Shown: positions 1 through 12,500 of the stretch, piece after piece | How positions within the stretch are numbered: the first letter of the stretch is position 1 | Layout: each line of letters starts with the position of its first letter | Assembly: GCF_031877795.1 (NCBI RefSeq) | Contig: NC_133932.1 | Span: 21,516,180-21,580,179 of the forward strand | Source of the DNA: Strix aluco | Lineage: Eukaryota; Chordata; Aves; Strigiformes; Strigidae | Length of the DNA stretch: 64,000 nucleotides | Direction: 5' to 3' | Notes under the pieces: generated by a model | The model's input: only the letters and a program-made list of their open reading frames with translations | Database searches by the model: none | What the model was told of the DNA's origin: nothing | Made by a program: the position numbers and the translations under genes

Positions 1-3000
1 GAAATCATAGATTTTTAAACTCTTTCTCACCACTTCGGTTACCATACAACTTTCATGCCCCTACTGTCATTCACAATGCTCCTTAACACACCCATCCTTT
101 TCTGTCCTTTCTGCCCTTCTCAGATCCAGCCATTCACTTCTCCCACTCACCTTCTCACTCTTCCCAAGCAGGGCTTTCTAAGGGTTGAAGCAGCCACAGA
201 CAACAACTGCAGCTACACCTTAGCCTGAGTTAGAGCTCTAAGTCAAAAACAGAGTTACAAATTTTAGTCCCAGCCTGCTTAGAGAGAAGGGAAATCTGTT
301 CCCCCCCACCAGATTTGGGAAGATGACTAGAATGAAGGAGCCAGAGTATGAGGCAACCTATTAGAGGTACTCGCGCGGCAGGGAAGCAGATGTCCTATGG
401 GCCGAACCTCAGCATGTTGCAGCACGAAGAGAAACCGGCACAAAGAAGAGGCAGGAAGGATGAAGTAATTGCTGATCTTTACAAGCCCTATGTAAAATAC
501 CATTCATAATGGTGATGACAGTCACTTTCTGCACACAGGCACAAAGGGCTTTTTCTTCCATGGCACTCTGACAGTTTAGGCAGGAAGAGAGAGGTGGCTA
601 GTGGAAGTAAATTGTCAGCGATCTGTCACCAAAGAGCAGATTGCTTTTCCCCTCCTGAATTTTCCCTCCTGAGTTAAGATTAGTCTCTATTGAAACCTAG
701 GGTTCTGTTCATCACTGGCCAGCACCCACAGAGATGAAATTTCTTTATCAGATCTCTCTAAATAACTAGTTGAAGCTCAAATCATTCTGACCTTAGGAAG
801 AGGAGGAACAGTTGTTGCCAAATACTAAAGAACAAAGCATGCTGTAAAATAAAGCTCCATAACGAAAAATCATTAAACCTATTTTTCTACATGCAGACTG
901 CTGTAGTACAAATTAAACCCAATGCAATCACAGGGGAATTAAGGCCAATAAAATTATCGTAAATAAATTACTAGTCTTAAAACTACTTCGATTAGTCTAT
1001 ATTTAGCCACATGTACAATAACAGAAATTAATCTGAGAAAAAAGATTCAGTTATACATGAAATGCTGCAGAGTACCAGGAGTTTCTGAAAGGAAGGGAAA
1101 GTCTCCTTTGTTTTATTTGACTTTGTTTTGATAATCACTTTGCTGTTTACCCAGGTATAATGTCATCTTCTTTGCAGAATACTAAGATCCATGTGGAAAA
1201 CAGAAATGTCTGCTAATTATTTTCTTCTAAAAGCAAACAAGAGAATGAAATGTCTTCTATAATTGAATTTGAAAAATGCCAAGAAAGTTTGTTCTCTTTA
1301 CAGCCAAAGTTAAAACAAATTATTTTGGTGAGGGCTGAAAGAGGGGGTGGGGAGAACCCAAGTTTCCATTTAATTTCCAGGTGCACACACATTTTGTCTT
1401 TAGTTGTCAAAAGGCAGCCTTTCCATAACAGGCTACAATAAATAGATGAAAAAAGCAAAGCCTCTGTCACAGGGGCTCTGCCTTTGTTCTGTATTTGTGC
1501 AATGCCCAGAACACTGAAGCTCTGGCTTCTAAGCCAGATATAAATAAACATGGAAGGAAGTGAAAGAATAACATGAGAGAAATCAAATAGATGGGTAACT
1601 TGAAAGAAGAAATAAAATTGTATTTATGCTGTTTAACCCTTACTTGCCTAGCTCTTTATGCTGCCATAGAAAAAAGCCATTTTATTACAGGTCAGCAATA
1701 TTTACAATATCCTTCTTTACTGCACTTCAAAGACAGCATCAGTGGAAAATTAAACACATATATATTTATATAGCAATCACACTCCGTAACATAACAACTC
1801 TGTTTTTTTCCCCATGGAGCATGGCCCACTGTTAGACAGCAGAGCCCATGAGAGCCCTGAGTTATATAGGTCAACATATTGAACCTCTCTAAGTATTGAC
1901 AAGGAATCTTGTCATTTGTTATCTCCAGGTAGCATGGCAGTCTTTGGTATCAATTAATAGCCTTCAGAAACCCAAAATATCTACTTGATCTCTAGGACAA
2001 GAATGAGAGCAAGGTGCCATCCCACCCACAGGAGAGGTTCCTGCTGGTGGCTGATAAACTGCTGCTCACCAGCCCCAGCCCATTGGCTTCTACAAATACT
2101 GTCCCTCACTAACTGGACCCTGTAAAGTTCAGTCAGACCCTTGTAGCATGGCCCAACTGGGATACACTTTTCTCCTGAAAGTTGCTGTTCTTACCCCTTT
2201 TAACATAGCAACAACAACCACCCAAAAAAATGTTGGCAATTTTCCTGAACTAGAAGACTCCAATGGCAGCAATAGCATTCTCTTGAAAATGATCCACCAT
2301 CCATGGAAACAAGACTTAACAAGCTTGTGTAGCTGGCTTCTTTGCAGAGGTAATTCTGTGGCACGTAACAAAATATGGCAATTAGATACAATATTTAGGT
2401 ACGGATCTGTGCAACCAACCAACTGTGTTGTAGTGAAGGAGGGAAAAAGGTGTTACAAATACACTAACTTCATTTACATTCAACATGGAATATTATGAAC
2501 TGATATGTAAGACAGAACAGAAGAGGAAATACTGTCCATCCAGAGCAAAGTTTGTCCTACATGGTATGGATACAATGGATAGACATGTAAAAAATATTGT
2601 ATTTATTGGATTAGTGCTTTTCAGTTGGAGATAGCAGAAAGAATTAACAGGATAGCTGTGGTCATCTGCATATTTTGTATTGCAACATCTTAAGCAGCAG
2701 TTTCAGATTTTGCTGTGCTTCAGATGCTTTGCAAAAAAGATAACATGAAAGCATAGGCAAAAGAATGAAAGATGGCTGCATTCAGAGGGGTGTAGAGAAG
2801 TTTTTGTGAAAGTATGGCAGGAAAACTTTGCGAAGTAATTGTACCAATATTGTTAAGAAAGAACAGTTATGGAGTACGAATATATTGGTATTGTGGTTTT
2901 ACAATGTCATGTCCCCTGACCAAGAAATACATTCATTGACAACATGCAGGATAGTGGGAAAAAAGAGACAGTAATATCTCTGATTTCGCCAGATGACTGG

Positions 3001-4594
3001 AAACCTACAGAAAGGAAAGGTTAAAATGTCAGTGGCATTTTTTCCTGAAGAGGAATCTGGCAGAGGAATTTTTGCTGTTGGTACAATTGCTGATGTGATC
3101 TGGAAAAACTGACATGAGTTTCCAATGGAGTTATTCCCAAATCATCCATGTGCAAAGAAAACATCTGTGTTCTGTTTTCACCAGACCACAGTGCTACTAA
3201 AGCTGGGCACCAAAGAAAGGAAAAGCTGTAGCATCATCATGTTGCAATGAAGAAAACAAGGCTATTTCAGAAGACAGCAAGCCTGATATTAGTTCATATT
3301 ATAATCAAAACAAATCAAGCATGGACAATTTGGATCACCTAACCAGGCTTTATACATGCAAGAGGAAAATTTGGTGGTAGGCAGTGGTAATATGATTCTG
3401 ATGTGTTGTGCTGAATGCCTACATTTGCCATTTAGTATTCAGAGTTCCCAGACTCAAATTCTGCAATGTCCTGTGATTGCTGATTGTTTCTGTAGAAGTA
3501 GTCAACAACTTAGCTAAATAAAGGGATGATAATCCAGGAGTTTTCCAAGCTACAGATTGTATTGGATTTCAAGCATTTGGGATGGAAATACCAACCTGCT
3601 TGCAGCTGTTGCACTTGTTGAACAGCAGAAATCAACAAAGAATTAACAGTGTTATTTGTAACCACAGAGCAACAACAGAAAAGTGAAGATGTCCACCCAA
3701 GTGTCATATTAAAAAAAAAAAAAGTTTATGAAATTTGTCGCAGAAATGTAAAATAGCCTAAAAAGCCTGAATCATGAAACAGTTCAACATGCACAGTTAC
3801 ATAAACACAGCCACAAAATCTGTTATATAGAAAAAAAAAAAAAAAAGACAGATAAAATGTAGGTCTCTGCATTGATCCCGGATTAAAGCAAAGAGAATAA
3901 GCCAATTATTTTGGCCCTATGGTTAAAAGGGAGTATACAAAATGAGAATAAAATATACAAGAAAAAGAAATAGAACTAAGGAAAGAAATTAAGATAGATG
4001 CATAAGAGATGAGAGAAGACGATGATAAATGAAAGAATGGTCAAATCAAAAACCTGCACACAGATCTCTTAGCTTCGCAAATTTAATGAATGCCTTTGGG
4101 TTTTCTGTGTTTACCAAGGAAACAGTACTGAACATCTGAGATGAAAAGACTTCTAATTTGAGCCTGGGAAGTATATTATAGGACTAAATAGTCTGAAGGA
4201 AACAGTAGAGGAAGCCAACAAAAATTCACCAAAATACACATGGAGTCCTGATAGGGCCTGCTAAATGGAGCTGGAAGCTTGATCTGATGGCTGCAGCACA
4301 AAGGCCTTAATCCACATTTATTGATGCAAGTCTTAAATTCTGAGTGGTGGAGGCTCAGATCATTTGTCTGGCTCTTTTGAAACACACAGTGCCAGGCTGT
4401 GGGCCTCTGATCAGTCAGGGAATGGAACTTTTCCTACTAAATCACTAAGCCAATGACCCATCATCATGTCAGGGGCAGGGAGGGACTGGTGCTGATGGAA
4501 GGCATGTGTGTTTGGATTAAGAAACCCAGCAATTTCCCCTCAAAATAGATACATTGGCCCAAACGCTCTGGCTAAGTGCAAGTACCATTACATT
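1..4594. other. Intergenic desert, no gene seen
   Basis: AT-rich non-coding sequence with A-runs at 3710-3722 and 3831-3846. The small ORFs (for example 2148-2498 +, 1213-1551 -) have no domain features and overlap on opposite strands. No repeat recognised. Confidence 0.75.
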
Positions 4595-4845
4595 CTGTCT
4601 ACCTCAATTTTCCCTGTGGTTTTAATTGAAAGCTATATTGCTTACTGCCTATCCTAAAATGTTGACTAATTCTGCCCTGCCTTGCTGGACAGCTGCTGTG
4701 TTACAGCCCAGAGGTAAGTGATGAAGTGATCCCTCTCTACCCCGCACTAGCTGTTTCACTGGGGTACAGAATGTTTTACTTAATGCTTGTAAAGCACTTG
4801 GAGATCCTTAAATGAAAGGCATAAGAGCACAAAATACCATCATCA
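4595..4845 (+). mobile_element. MIR-type SINE remnant
   Basis: The sequence contains a CTACCTCAATTTTCCCTGTG stretch, matching the MIR phrase for the region just 3' of the core. About 180 bases later comes the diagnostic tail TTGTAAAGCACTTGGAGATC, CTTAAATGAAAGGC, then a run ending in CATCATCATTAG. This order and spacing fit the tRNA-derived core-SINE family with an L2-related tail that is widespread in amniotes. The tRNA-like head is not recognisable. There are no target-site duplications that I can see, which fits great age. Confidence 0.7.
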
Positions 4846-7800
4846 TTAGCAACAAGGGCCACTGCAGACCAATGGAAAATATTCCTTTTCCCTGCCCATC
4901 TGGGGTTTTGCACACTGCCTAAGCAGTGCTCCCATTCCCTGCCAGCTCAGAGAGCAAGAGATCAAATCTGTGCCTCTGGCATAATAATGCAGAGTGCTAA
5001 TTACAGAACTACCATAAAACATCTGCTGTAATGCATAACTATAATTCCTTGGCATGCACAAATATGGCACCTAGATGCTCAGAGCATAGCACTGTAAGCA
5101 AATCCTAGGAACCAGAGTGTATGTGGTCCTCAAGTGAGTCTCATCCCAGATGAAAGGAGACAGAAGAGCATGGAAAGGCACCAACTCCTTGCACACTCCC
5201 TTCATGCAAAGGAGTTGCAGCTGCAGGCTCTGCACTCAGAGAAACACAGGAGCAAAGCCACTGAAGATGCCATCTATCTGCTCCCATAGCAAGGTCAACT
5301 ACCTAAAAGGGAAGGAGGGCTGTACTAGAGAGCGTACAGATAGGCACCTTCCTGTCACAGCCCAGGGTGACCCAGAATTAATCGTTCACGAGAGACTGTG
5401 AAGCTTTGACCTGCCATGGGAGGCCCCAGAGAGATTATGTATGAGAAATAGTCATCTCCAAGACACAATCTCTCCAAGACTTCCCGTGGCCAGGCACAGC
5501 TTCCTAGTGCTTCCTTGTTGCCACTGCAGAGCTGGCTATAAATAGGATGTCTTTGCTCCAAGAAAACACCGGCATAGACAAGCAGGACATTAAGAATTAA
5601 AATAAAGCTTCTGTTCATACTCACGTGGAAAGGGCTACTTCTCATTTATTCATTGAGTCAGCAGTTACTGACTGAAGGGACCAAGAGTACTCATACACCA
5701 AATATTATGCTTTATTGTTTTTAGAATTGGAGGGATGTAGACACTGTCCTTCCAAAATGGCACTCTGTCTTAAAAGACTTGGGATGGCCTATCTAAAAAG
5801 TTATCTGACATATCAGGCTTATAAACTGGATTATAAACTCCATCAGGATGGAGTTTCAAGGAAACTCATCAAACATCCCCTCATTCTTAGCTGATGACTT
5901 GAAAAAAGTGACACAGAAGGTGCCTGTGCTCTACACCAGGGTCACAGGGAGAATTATCTGCTGGAAACTTCTTGTTAGTGTGAAGTTTCCTTATGCTGCA
6001 GCCCTGATGTGTCAGAAAATATGTGCTTCAGTGCCTGCAGGAAATACATGTCCTAGCCTATTACATCTCTCTTTTCATCAAAGAGGAAACACTTGTAGTA
6101 ATCATTGCTATCATTTTAAAATATTATAACATTTTAAGCATCAACATTAAAGTAAACCTATAATAGGGACCAAACCCAGACTTTGCTTTGCACGGAAGTA
6201 AGGGACAAATGAAGCCATTAATTCCACAATAACAATTTATGTGCTAATGTGACTAGCCCTGAAGACAAATCAGGCCAACATGAAAAAAAGAAAAAAAAGC
6301 CACCGAATGGCTTTGCAGCAGTTCTGTGAGCAAGTCCTATGCAAATGCAAAAGTGCACTGAGCTGTCCTGCTAATATCTTTACAGTAAAACTGGAAATGT
6401 AGACACTTCACTTATTCATGCACAATGGTACTAGAGGAAATATATAAGAAAGACTCTTCAGCCTGAAATGGATAAATGGAGATGAAACACTGCTTTTGAT
6501 GCAAGGCTAATCAGAGAGATTGGAGGCTTTTGTGCTGAGTTGCTTGAATTTGTTTTGTCTGCGTAGAAGCACCTTCAGAAATGTCAATATAAAAATAAGA
6601 AGCTTTCACAATGCCAGAATTCAATATTAAACAAGACTGGCACATACATTCTAATCTCTGTTTTGGCTGTATCTTATTCATCTGAAGTCATCCAACTATA
6701 GAAATTCTACCTACAATATCTGAGGAGCATACCAGACATGTGAACAGACCCTTTAGTGCAGTACACTGTCAGTGCATCTAAAAGGGAGGCACTCTGAGGA
6801 AGATAGGAAAACTTCAGTAATAAGTAGAAACTATATTTTCAACTCTATGAATAAACTAAAACCAAGCTTTCTGCAGTTGCTACAGAATAGTTTTTATTTT
6901 CATTCATGTCTCTGATAAATTTATTTTCACTTAAGAAATGTTATGTTCTATTTCTCTTTGTATGAGGCAAAATAATATTCTTAAACAGTAGACTGTAATC
7001 AAAAAATAAATAAATGTGTCTCATCAACACATTTCTATACCATCCAATTCAAAAGTATCTAGAAGAAATTAGACACCATCTTTGTATCAAAAAATAGCCT
7101 AACATTAAAGAAAGGACATTGGTAACAAGCATAAACAGAAAATAATAAAACATAAATGTCTTTTTCTGCTGTCCTGAGAGAGAATTACTGGTTCTTCCTG
7201 AACACTTCTCAGTTTATTCTGCTGACACAAAGGTCCTTCCCTTTAGTCTTTTAATATTAGATTTTGGGAGATTCAATTGACCACAGTGCTCCATTGCCTA
7301 AATCAGTCAGCAACCTAGCATGAAAGAAGTCAAGAGAAAAAAATATTTTAAAAGGTGTTGCTTCCATAAAAGCCAGAGATAGAGAGATTTATTGCTTCTG
7401 TCCTCACCACTGACCCGATTCTATCAAAAAGTGGATATGATGGTACATGTGTGTACATGAGAAAAGCAAGCAAGAAATAAGATTTTATCTTAGATAATAT
7501 ATGTAGAAAATGCATTTGGAAATTCTCAGTTGGGACTGTATAGATTCACAGATATCACTATATAACATTGTTTTTTACATTAATCAGTGAAATTCAGTCC
7601 ATGCTTTCAAATGAAATATAGAGAAGAAAAATAAGAATATCATATAAATGGTTGCATTATAATGAAAGAAAAAAGGAAATAATTGTTTAAAGTATCTCAC
7701 AGGATCTCTGCTTGGCAATACGATGTCAAACCCTTAAGGCCATAGACCATGCTTTGCTTGAGGCCTTTGGTATTCTTCCAGACACAAGGAATTTATCAAA

Positions 7801-7984
7801 GCCTGCAGAAACTGCATATGCAGTTTGACATTGCACCCTGTGAGCTGCTGAGTATTAAGGGAGATCAGTACTCCCATTGGCTAAGTCACAAGCTCTTCAT
7901 TGACTTCATTTTAGAGGAAGCCCCACAAGATTACTAAGGATGGGAATAAAAAAATAACATTAGTATACAAGGGTAACATGAAGC
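4846..7984. other. Intergenic desert, no gene seen
   Basis: AT-rich sequence without recognisable genes or elements. The short ORFs at 5150-5401, 5355-5645 and 5848-6129 look like chance. Confidence 0.75.
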
Positions 7985-8899
7985 ATAGTTTACTAGCAAA
8001 GAGTGTAAAAGATAACAACAAATCATCCTAGAAGTACATTAACATGAGTAAGGCTGGAAAAAAAAAAAGTGTTGTCCTCCTCTTCAGAGAGAGAGAGGAT
8101 GCCCACAAAGTTGAAGTACTGAATGCCTTCTTTGGTGTCAGTCTTCACTAGAACAATGATGCACGATTGTTGTCAGCAGCAAAAGGTTAGAGTAGGGAAT
8201 AAACAGCTCAGAGAGACTTGTGATTTGTTTTCAGATGCCATGAGCCTGAAAAACTTCATTTTGGGGAATATAAAACTTCTGAAGGTTCTTTCACATTAAT
8301 GGCTGGTTTTGAGAACCTCTGGGAAATGAGTAAATCTCCAGAGAACTGGAAGAGATAAAATATATCATGTATTTCTGAGACAGAAAAGAGAATTGGTAGA
8401 AATTATACATCAGTTGCCTTAACCTAGTACCAAAAAATACCTGTCAGCACAAACAACTTATCAATGAAAGAAGGACATTAATAATTGTGAAGAATGAGTT
8501 TTATCAAGTCTATTCAGTATCTTTTTATGGTGGGATAACAGGTCTACTAACCTTAACCCTTCTGTGATAAGGAGACTGGTAAACATCACGCACTGACTCT
8601 GCACTGCTTATGAGAAAGTCACAGGCAGCAATGGAGGGAACCAAAGTCTAGATCAACAACACATACAACATTTCCTGGCCTGTCTTCACAGTACTTATCA
8701 GGCATTCACTCTCAAAAATCAAAATATGCATCAAGATTAGTCCAATGGTTATGAGTTTTGATTCAATACTTTCATTAGTGGTTTGAGTGATGGAACAGAA
8801 CTAGACTATTTGTTAAATATAAAGGTGACACCAACCTGAGAGAGTCAGCAAGCACAATAGAAGAGGTCATGATTTAAAATTATCTTGCATATTAGAGGG

Positions 8900-8931
<32 letters not shown>

Positions 8932-9508
8932 GAGAATGGCATTCCACACAGCCAGCCACAGTTAGGAAAAAAAAAAAAAAAAAAAGTTGCACAAATACAG
9001 GGTGGAGAGCAACCTGTGAATCAACAGTGTCATTCTCTGGCAAAAAAAGGTGGACATCGAAGCAGGATTATAGACTACAGCATAAACTGTACTGCTTCTA
9101 TGTTTCCTAGCTTTCATCCATTTCGCTATAGTAATGGGTTCAGCTTTGGCTATTGCCCACCAAAAACCCAAAAACATGTGGGTTCCTGAGGATCAGAGAT
9201 CTAAGATACATAACCTACGAGAAAGGCTGGACAAACTGTGGTTGCTAACTGAAAAAGTCTTCAAGTATATTAAAGGTTTTTGCAGAGAGAGAGAAGGCAT
9301 AATTTATCCTCCATGTCCATGAAGGAAAGAACAAGAAATAACAGGCTGAAACTGCAGCCTGAAAAATCCACTTTCCATCACGAGACTTTTTAAGAACAGG
9401 CAAGACAAGTATTTTTCAGGAAATGCAGACAAAGTTTGTCTTGTCATTTTCTGCAGCGTCTTCCCTCAGGGCATCCTGAAATCCCTTTAAACCCCATAAT
9501 CTATGACT
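7985..9508 (+). mobile_element. Ancient, degenerate CR1-type LINE, 3' end retained
   Basis: Decayed CR1/L3-like ORF2 and tail. Landmarks in CR1 order are: 7998 onward GTGTAAAAGATAACAACAAA (pre-RT spacer); about 8120-8160, a counterpart of the family's NAFFASVFT segment; 8325-8355, an S-K-S-P-E-N-W-K-like stretch; 8395-8425, the N-Y-R-P-I-S region; 8985-9030, TTGCACAAATACAGGGTGGA then GAATCAACAGTGTCATTCTC; 9210-9300, a counterpart of LRERL...FKYIKGF; and 9375-9410, a TTTTTAAGAACAGGCAAGAC run. The tail near 9480-9508 (CCCTTTAAACCCCATAATCT then ATGACT) parallels the family 3' terminus. No frame stays open. It is much more diverged than the 34950 copy and probably predates it by a long time. Two homopolymers (T28 and A19) disrupt it at 8904-8985. 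The 5' limit is approximate. Confidence 0.82.
8904..8985. repeat. T28 and A19 homopolymer pair around a 35-base core
   Basis: T28 (8904-8931), then 35 bases of mixed sequence, then A19 (8967-8985). The two runs are inverted and could pair. They lie inside the ancient CR1 copy, replacing the segment expected between 'detachment' of two conserved ORF2 blocks. Confidence 0.95.
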
Positions 9509-12500
9509 TGAAGTCAGTTCTCTGCCCATTCAAAATATTTACTAAGTCACTAGATTTCCTTTTGCTACCCTGAAAAAATGTGGTGGAAATATTTTTGAAA
9601 AGGTTATACTTTTTGGTAACTAGTCTAATTAGTATGATTGCCAGATATGAATAAGACAGTATTTGCTGGAAGCATAACTTGAGTCTATGATCTGTTCGTG
9701 ATGAGACTTTCCACTTCTACTGTGACATTTCCTAGTTGAGAAAAAACAAACTTCATAAAAAGCAAAAAAAAAAAAAAAGCAACATCTTTCAAACACTGGC
9801 CTGAGAATGATTTTTGCTCTTTACAAAGGCAGAAGCATTGGCCCCTTCAACCACCTGTAACCAAATATCTGTTCTCTCTTGCAGAAAATAGTTTATAATC
9901 AACAGAATTTGTTATTCTTATTATTATTTAAATAAATTTTCCTGTGTTCCACCCTATGGTAATTACCCCACAGTCTTGAATATTTCACATACTTGCCTAA
10001 ATTTCATGCATTGTCTAAATGGGAGCATATTTTCTTTTTCTTATCATTTACATTGGAGCAACACCTAACTGTTCACCGTTTTTTTTTTTTTTCTTTAAGT
10101 TATTCATATGCAGAAACCTAAGATAGACCCATCCTGAGCACACCACTACTGGCTCTCTAGAGATCTGGTAAACAAACCAAAAATGAAATTTACAAGGAAT
10201 GGAGAAAAAGAATACACACCATGCCAAATAGTCCACTTTATCACTTGCCACATGTCCTTGTTTAAAATTTTGCATTCACAGCTTCTAAATATTACTACTG
10301 CTTTTTATTACTAGCATATTGGTCAGCACCATCTTCTTCCCCAGATATTGTCTCAATACACATTGGTAAATATCTCAGAAAAGTTTATACAAATATTTCT
10401 CATGTGAAAGAAGAAAAAACTAAAGAGTTCTGAGAACAGAGTTAGTTCTCTGCACAAGAATGAGGGTCTTTCACCAAGAAGCAAGAAGCAGATACTGTAT
10501 ACACATGCTTTTAAAGAATTCTTGAATTTAAATGTTCCGAACAAATTTCTCACACATAATGCTTTCTTAGAAGGTGAAGAGAATATATAATCAGTAACAC
10601 CAGCATGAAACTTCTTCCAATTTCCTCTTGCCCCAAATGTTTGTTTTCTCTTTTACCAGTTTATGTATGAATACACACCATTCTTAAAAACGTAGTGTAT
10701 TTATGTATGTGCAAAGTTTACTTTAAACTATATAATTCTAAAAATCTTCAAAAACACTTGAACAACAAGAAAAAATTCCATTTAATTATAACAAAATATT
10801 TTGTTCAACCCAAAAGAAATGTACTGTGATGAAACTGTCAGTTATTTAAAAGCTTTGGTTTAAAGCTGGAACACGTGCAAAAGTACTGAAAAGAAAACTT
10901 TATGCACTCTTGATATTTGTAGCTACAAATGTAGTAGATTGTAAATTCAGCAAACCTACCGGTGTCAAGCAACTGTCAGGCAAGTATAGTAGCTGTCTTG
11001 AGTCATATGACTCCAGGATGGTGCTGACTATTGGAAGACTTCTTACCCTGAATGTTATTGAAATAGAGGTATTTGGGAAAGAGGCCCTGAAAATGGTGTG
11101 CTCTTACACTAAAAAGAGTTTCCACTCCTAGCAGTTAACTGAGCAACTCTTCAGCTGGTCATTCCAGCCAGGGCAAAAGGACCATCAGGGTCCAGAGACT
11201 GTGCCTCCTGTCCCTCAAATCCCACAGTGGTACTGCACTGAAGATGTCTCCATCAGAAAGTCAGCTTGGCTTTTCTGATGTTACTGCACCTTTCTTGCTG
11301 GAACGCAAGGACATGAAAAATCAGCAGGACAGCAAAGATGCTGACAACTGGACTAGGATGAGATAATGTGAAAATCTGTGAAATCAGTGACTGAGATGTG
11401 GTGGAACAATACTGGCAAGTGCCAACAGAAGAATACATTGGCTGAAAGGGTAAGCCTGCTGAAACAGTGGGTGACAGGATTGCCAAGGAGAATTAGATGG
11501 CTAGGTCACTGACCAAACAACAGGAAAGTTTCATGGCTATAAGATTACGCATGACTAATGCTGAGATGGGAATGGAATTTGCTCAAGAGGAACAGTGTTA
11601 AACTAGCAGTAAATTAGGGAAGACAGCAATGGCACACACCTGTTCAAGTTCCAGGCTCAGAAAATATCAACCAGGAATTTATTACTTGTTTATATAAAAG
11701 ATGAAACAAATAATAACCCAGAGGTACTCAGATTAAAATCAATTTACAATGAGTTTCTAGTCTCAAGAAACTTTAGACAAGAAGAAAGAGATGAAGATTA
11801 ATCTGGCTGCTTCAAGAATGTAAAAAGTATTAAACAGAAAAGGGAGATCAAGAAATATCAGACTGCAACTGAAATAGCCTACATCCATCTTTGGTATAAA
11901 CCACTATTAGTTCTGCCAGTGTCAGCATACACTGGCTATGGTGCTCCATTGACTCTTACTGCCCTATAAAGAGTCCATCAGTCAGGCTCTTCTGTTGGAG
12001 TCTTGATGTACGAAAGAAGCAGAGGTTCTGGTTTATCTGCAAAAATTGGGCATATTAGAGGCAGCAAGTATATAAAGAACCTGTACTTGCTTTGAGATAG
12101 AGGAAACAAGAGAAAAGCTTTGAGCTGGGGACTGTGCTGGTGCTAGAAGTGGTTTGCTTCATTAACCCCTCAATGATGGAAATGGTGGGTGATAGCAGAA
12201 AAAATGTAAGTTGAAACAGCTCAAGGAAAGATGATGAGAAATCAGAGCTAAGATGAAATGTGACAGGGAAGATTTCAGAGAAAGGATAAAACTAGGGAAA
12301 GAGAAGATGTAAATAGGAACTGACAGTGAGGAACTGCTTGGGATAGTAAATGAGCTCAGTGGAAAGTAGTGTGGCACTTGCTGGGCTGGAACCGTTGAAT
12401 TACGGGATTACACCCCCAGAATTTGGCACCACAGCATCCTCTCCCAGCTACCTGAGCAGCTCTAGATTTACTATACTGTACATCTCCCTGTCTTTCCTAG

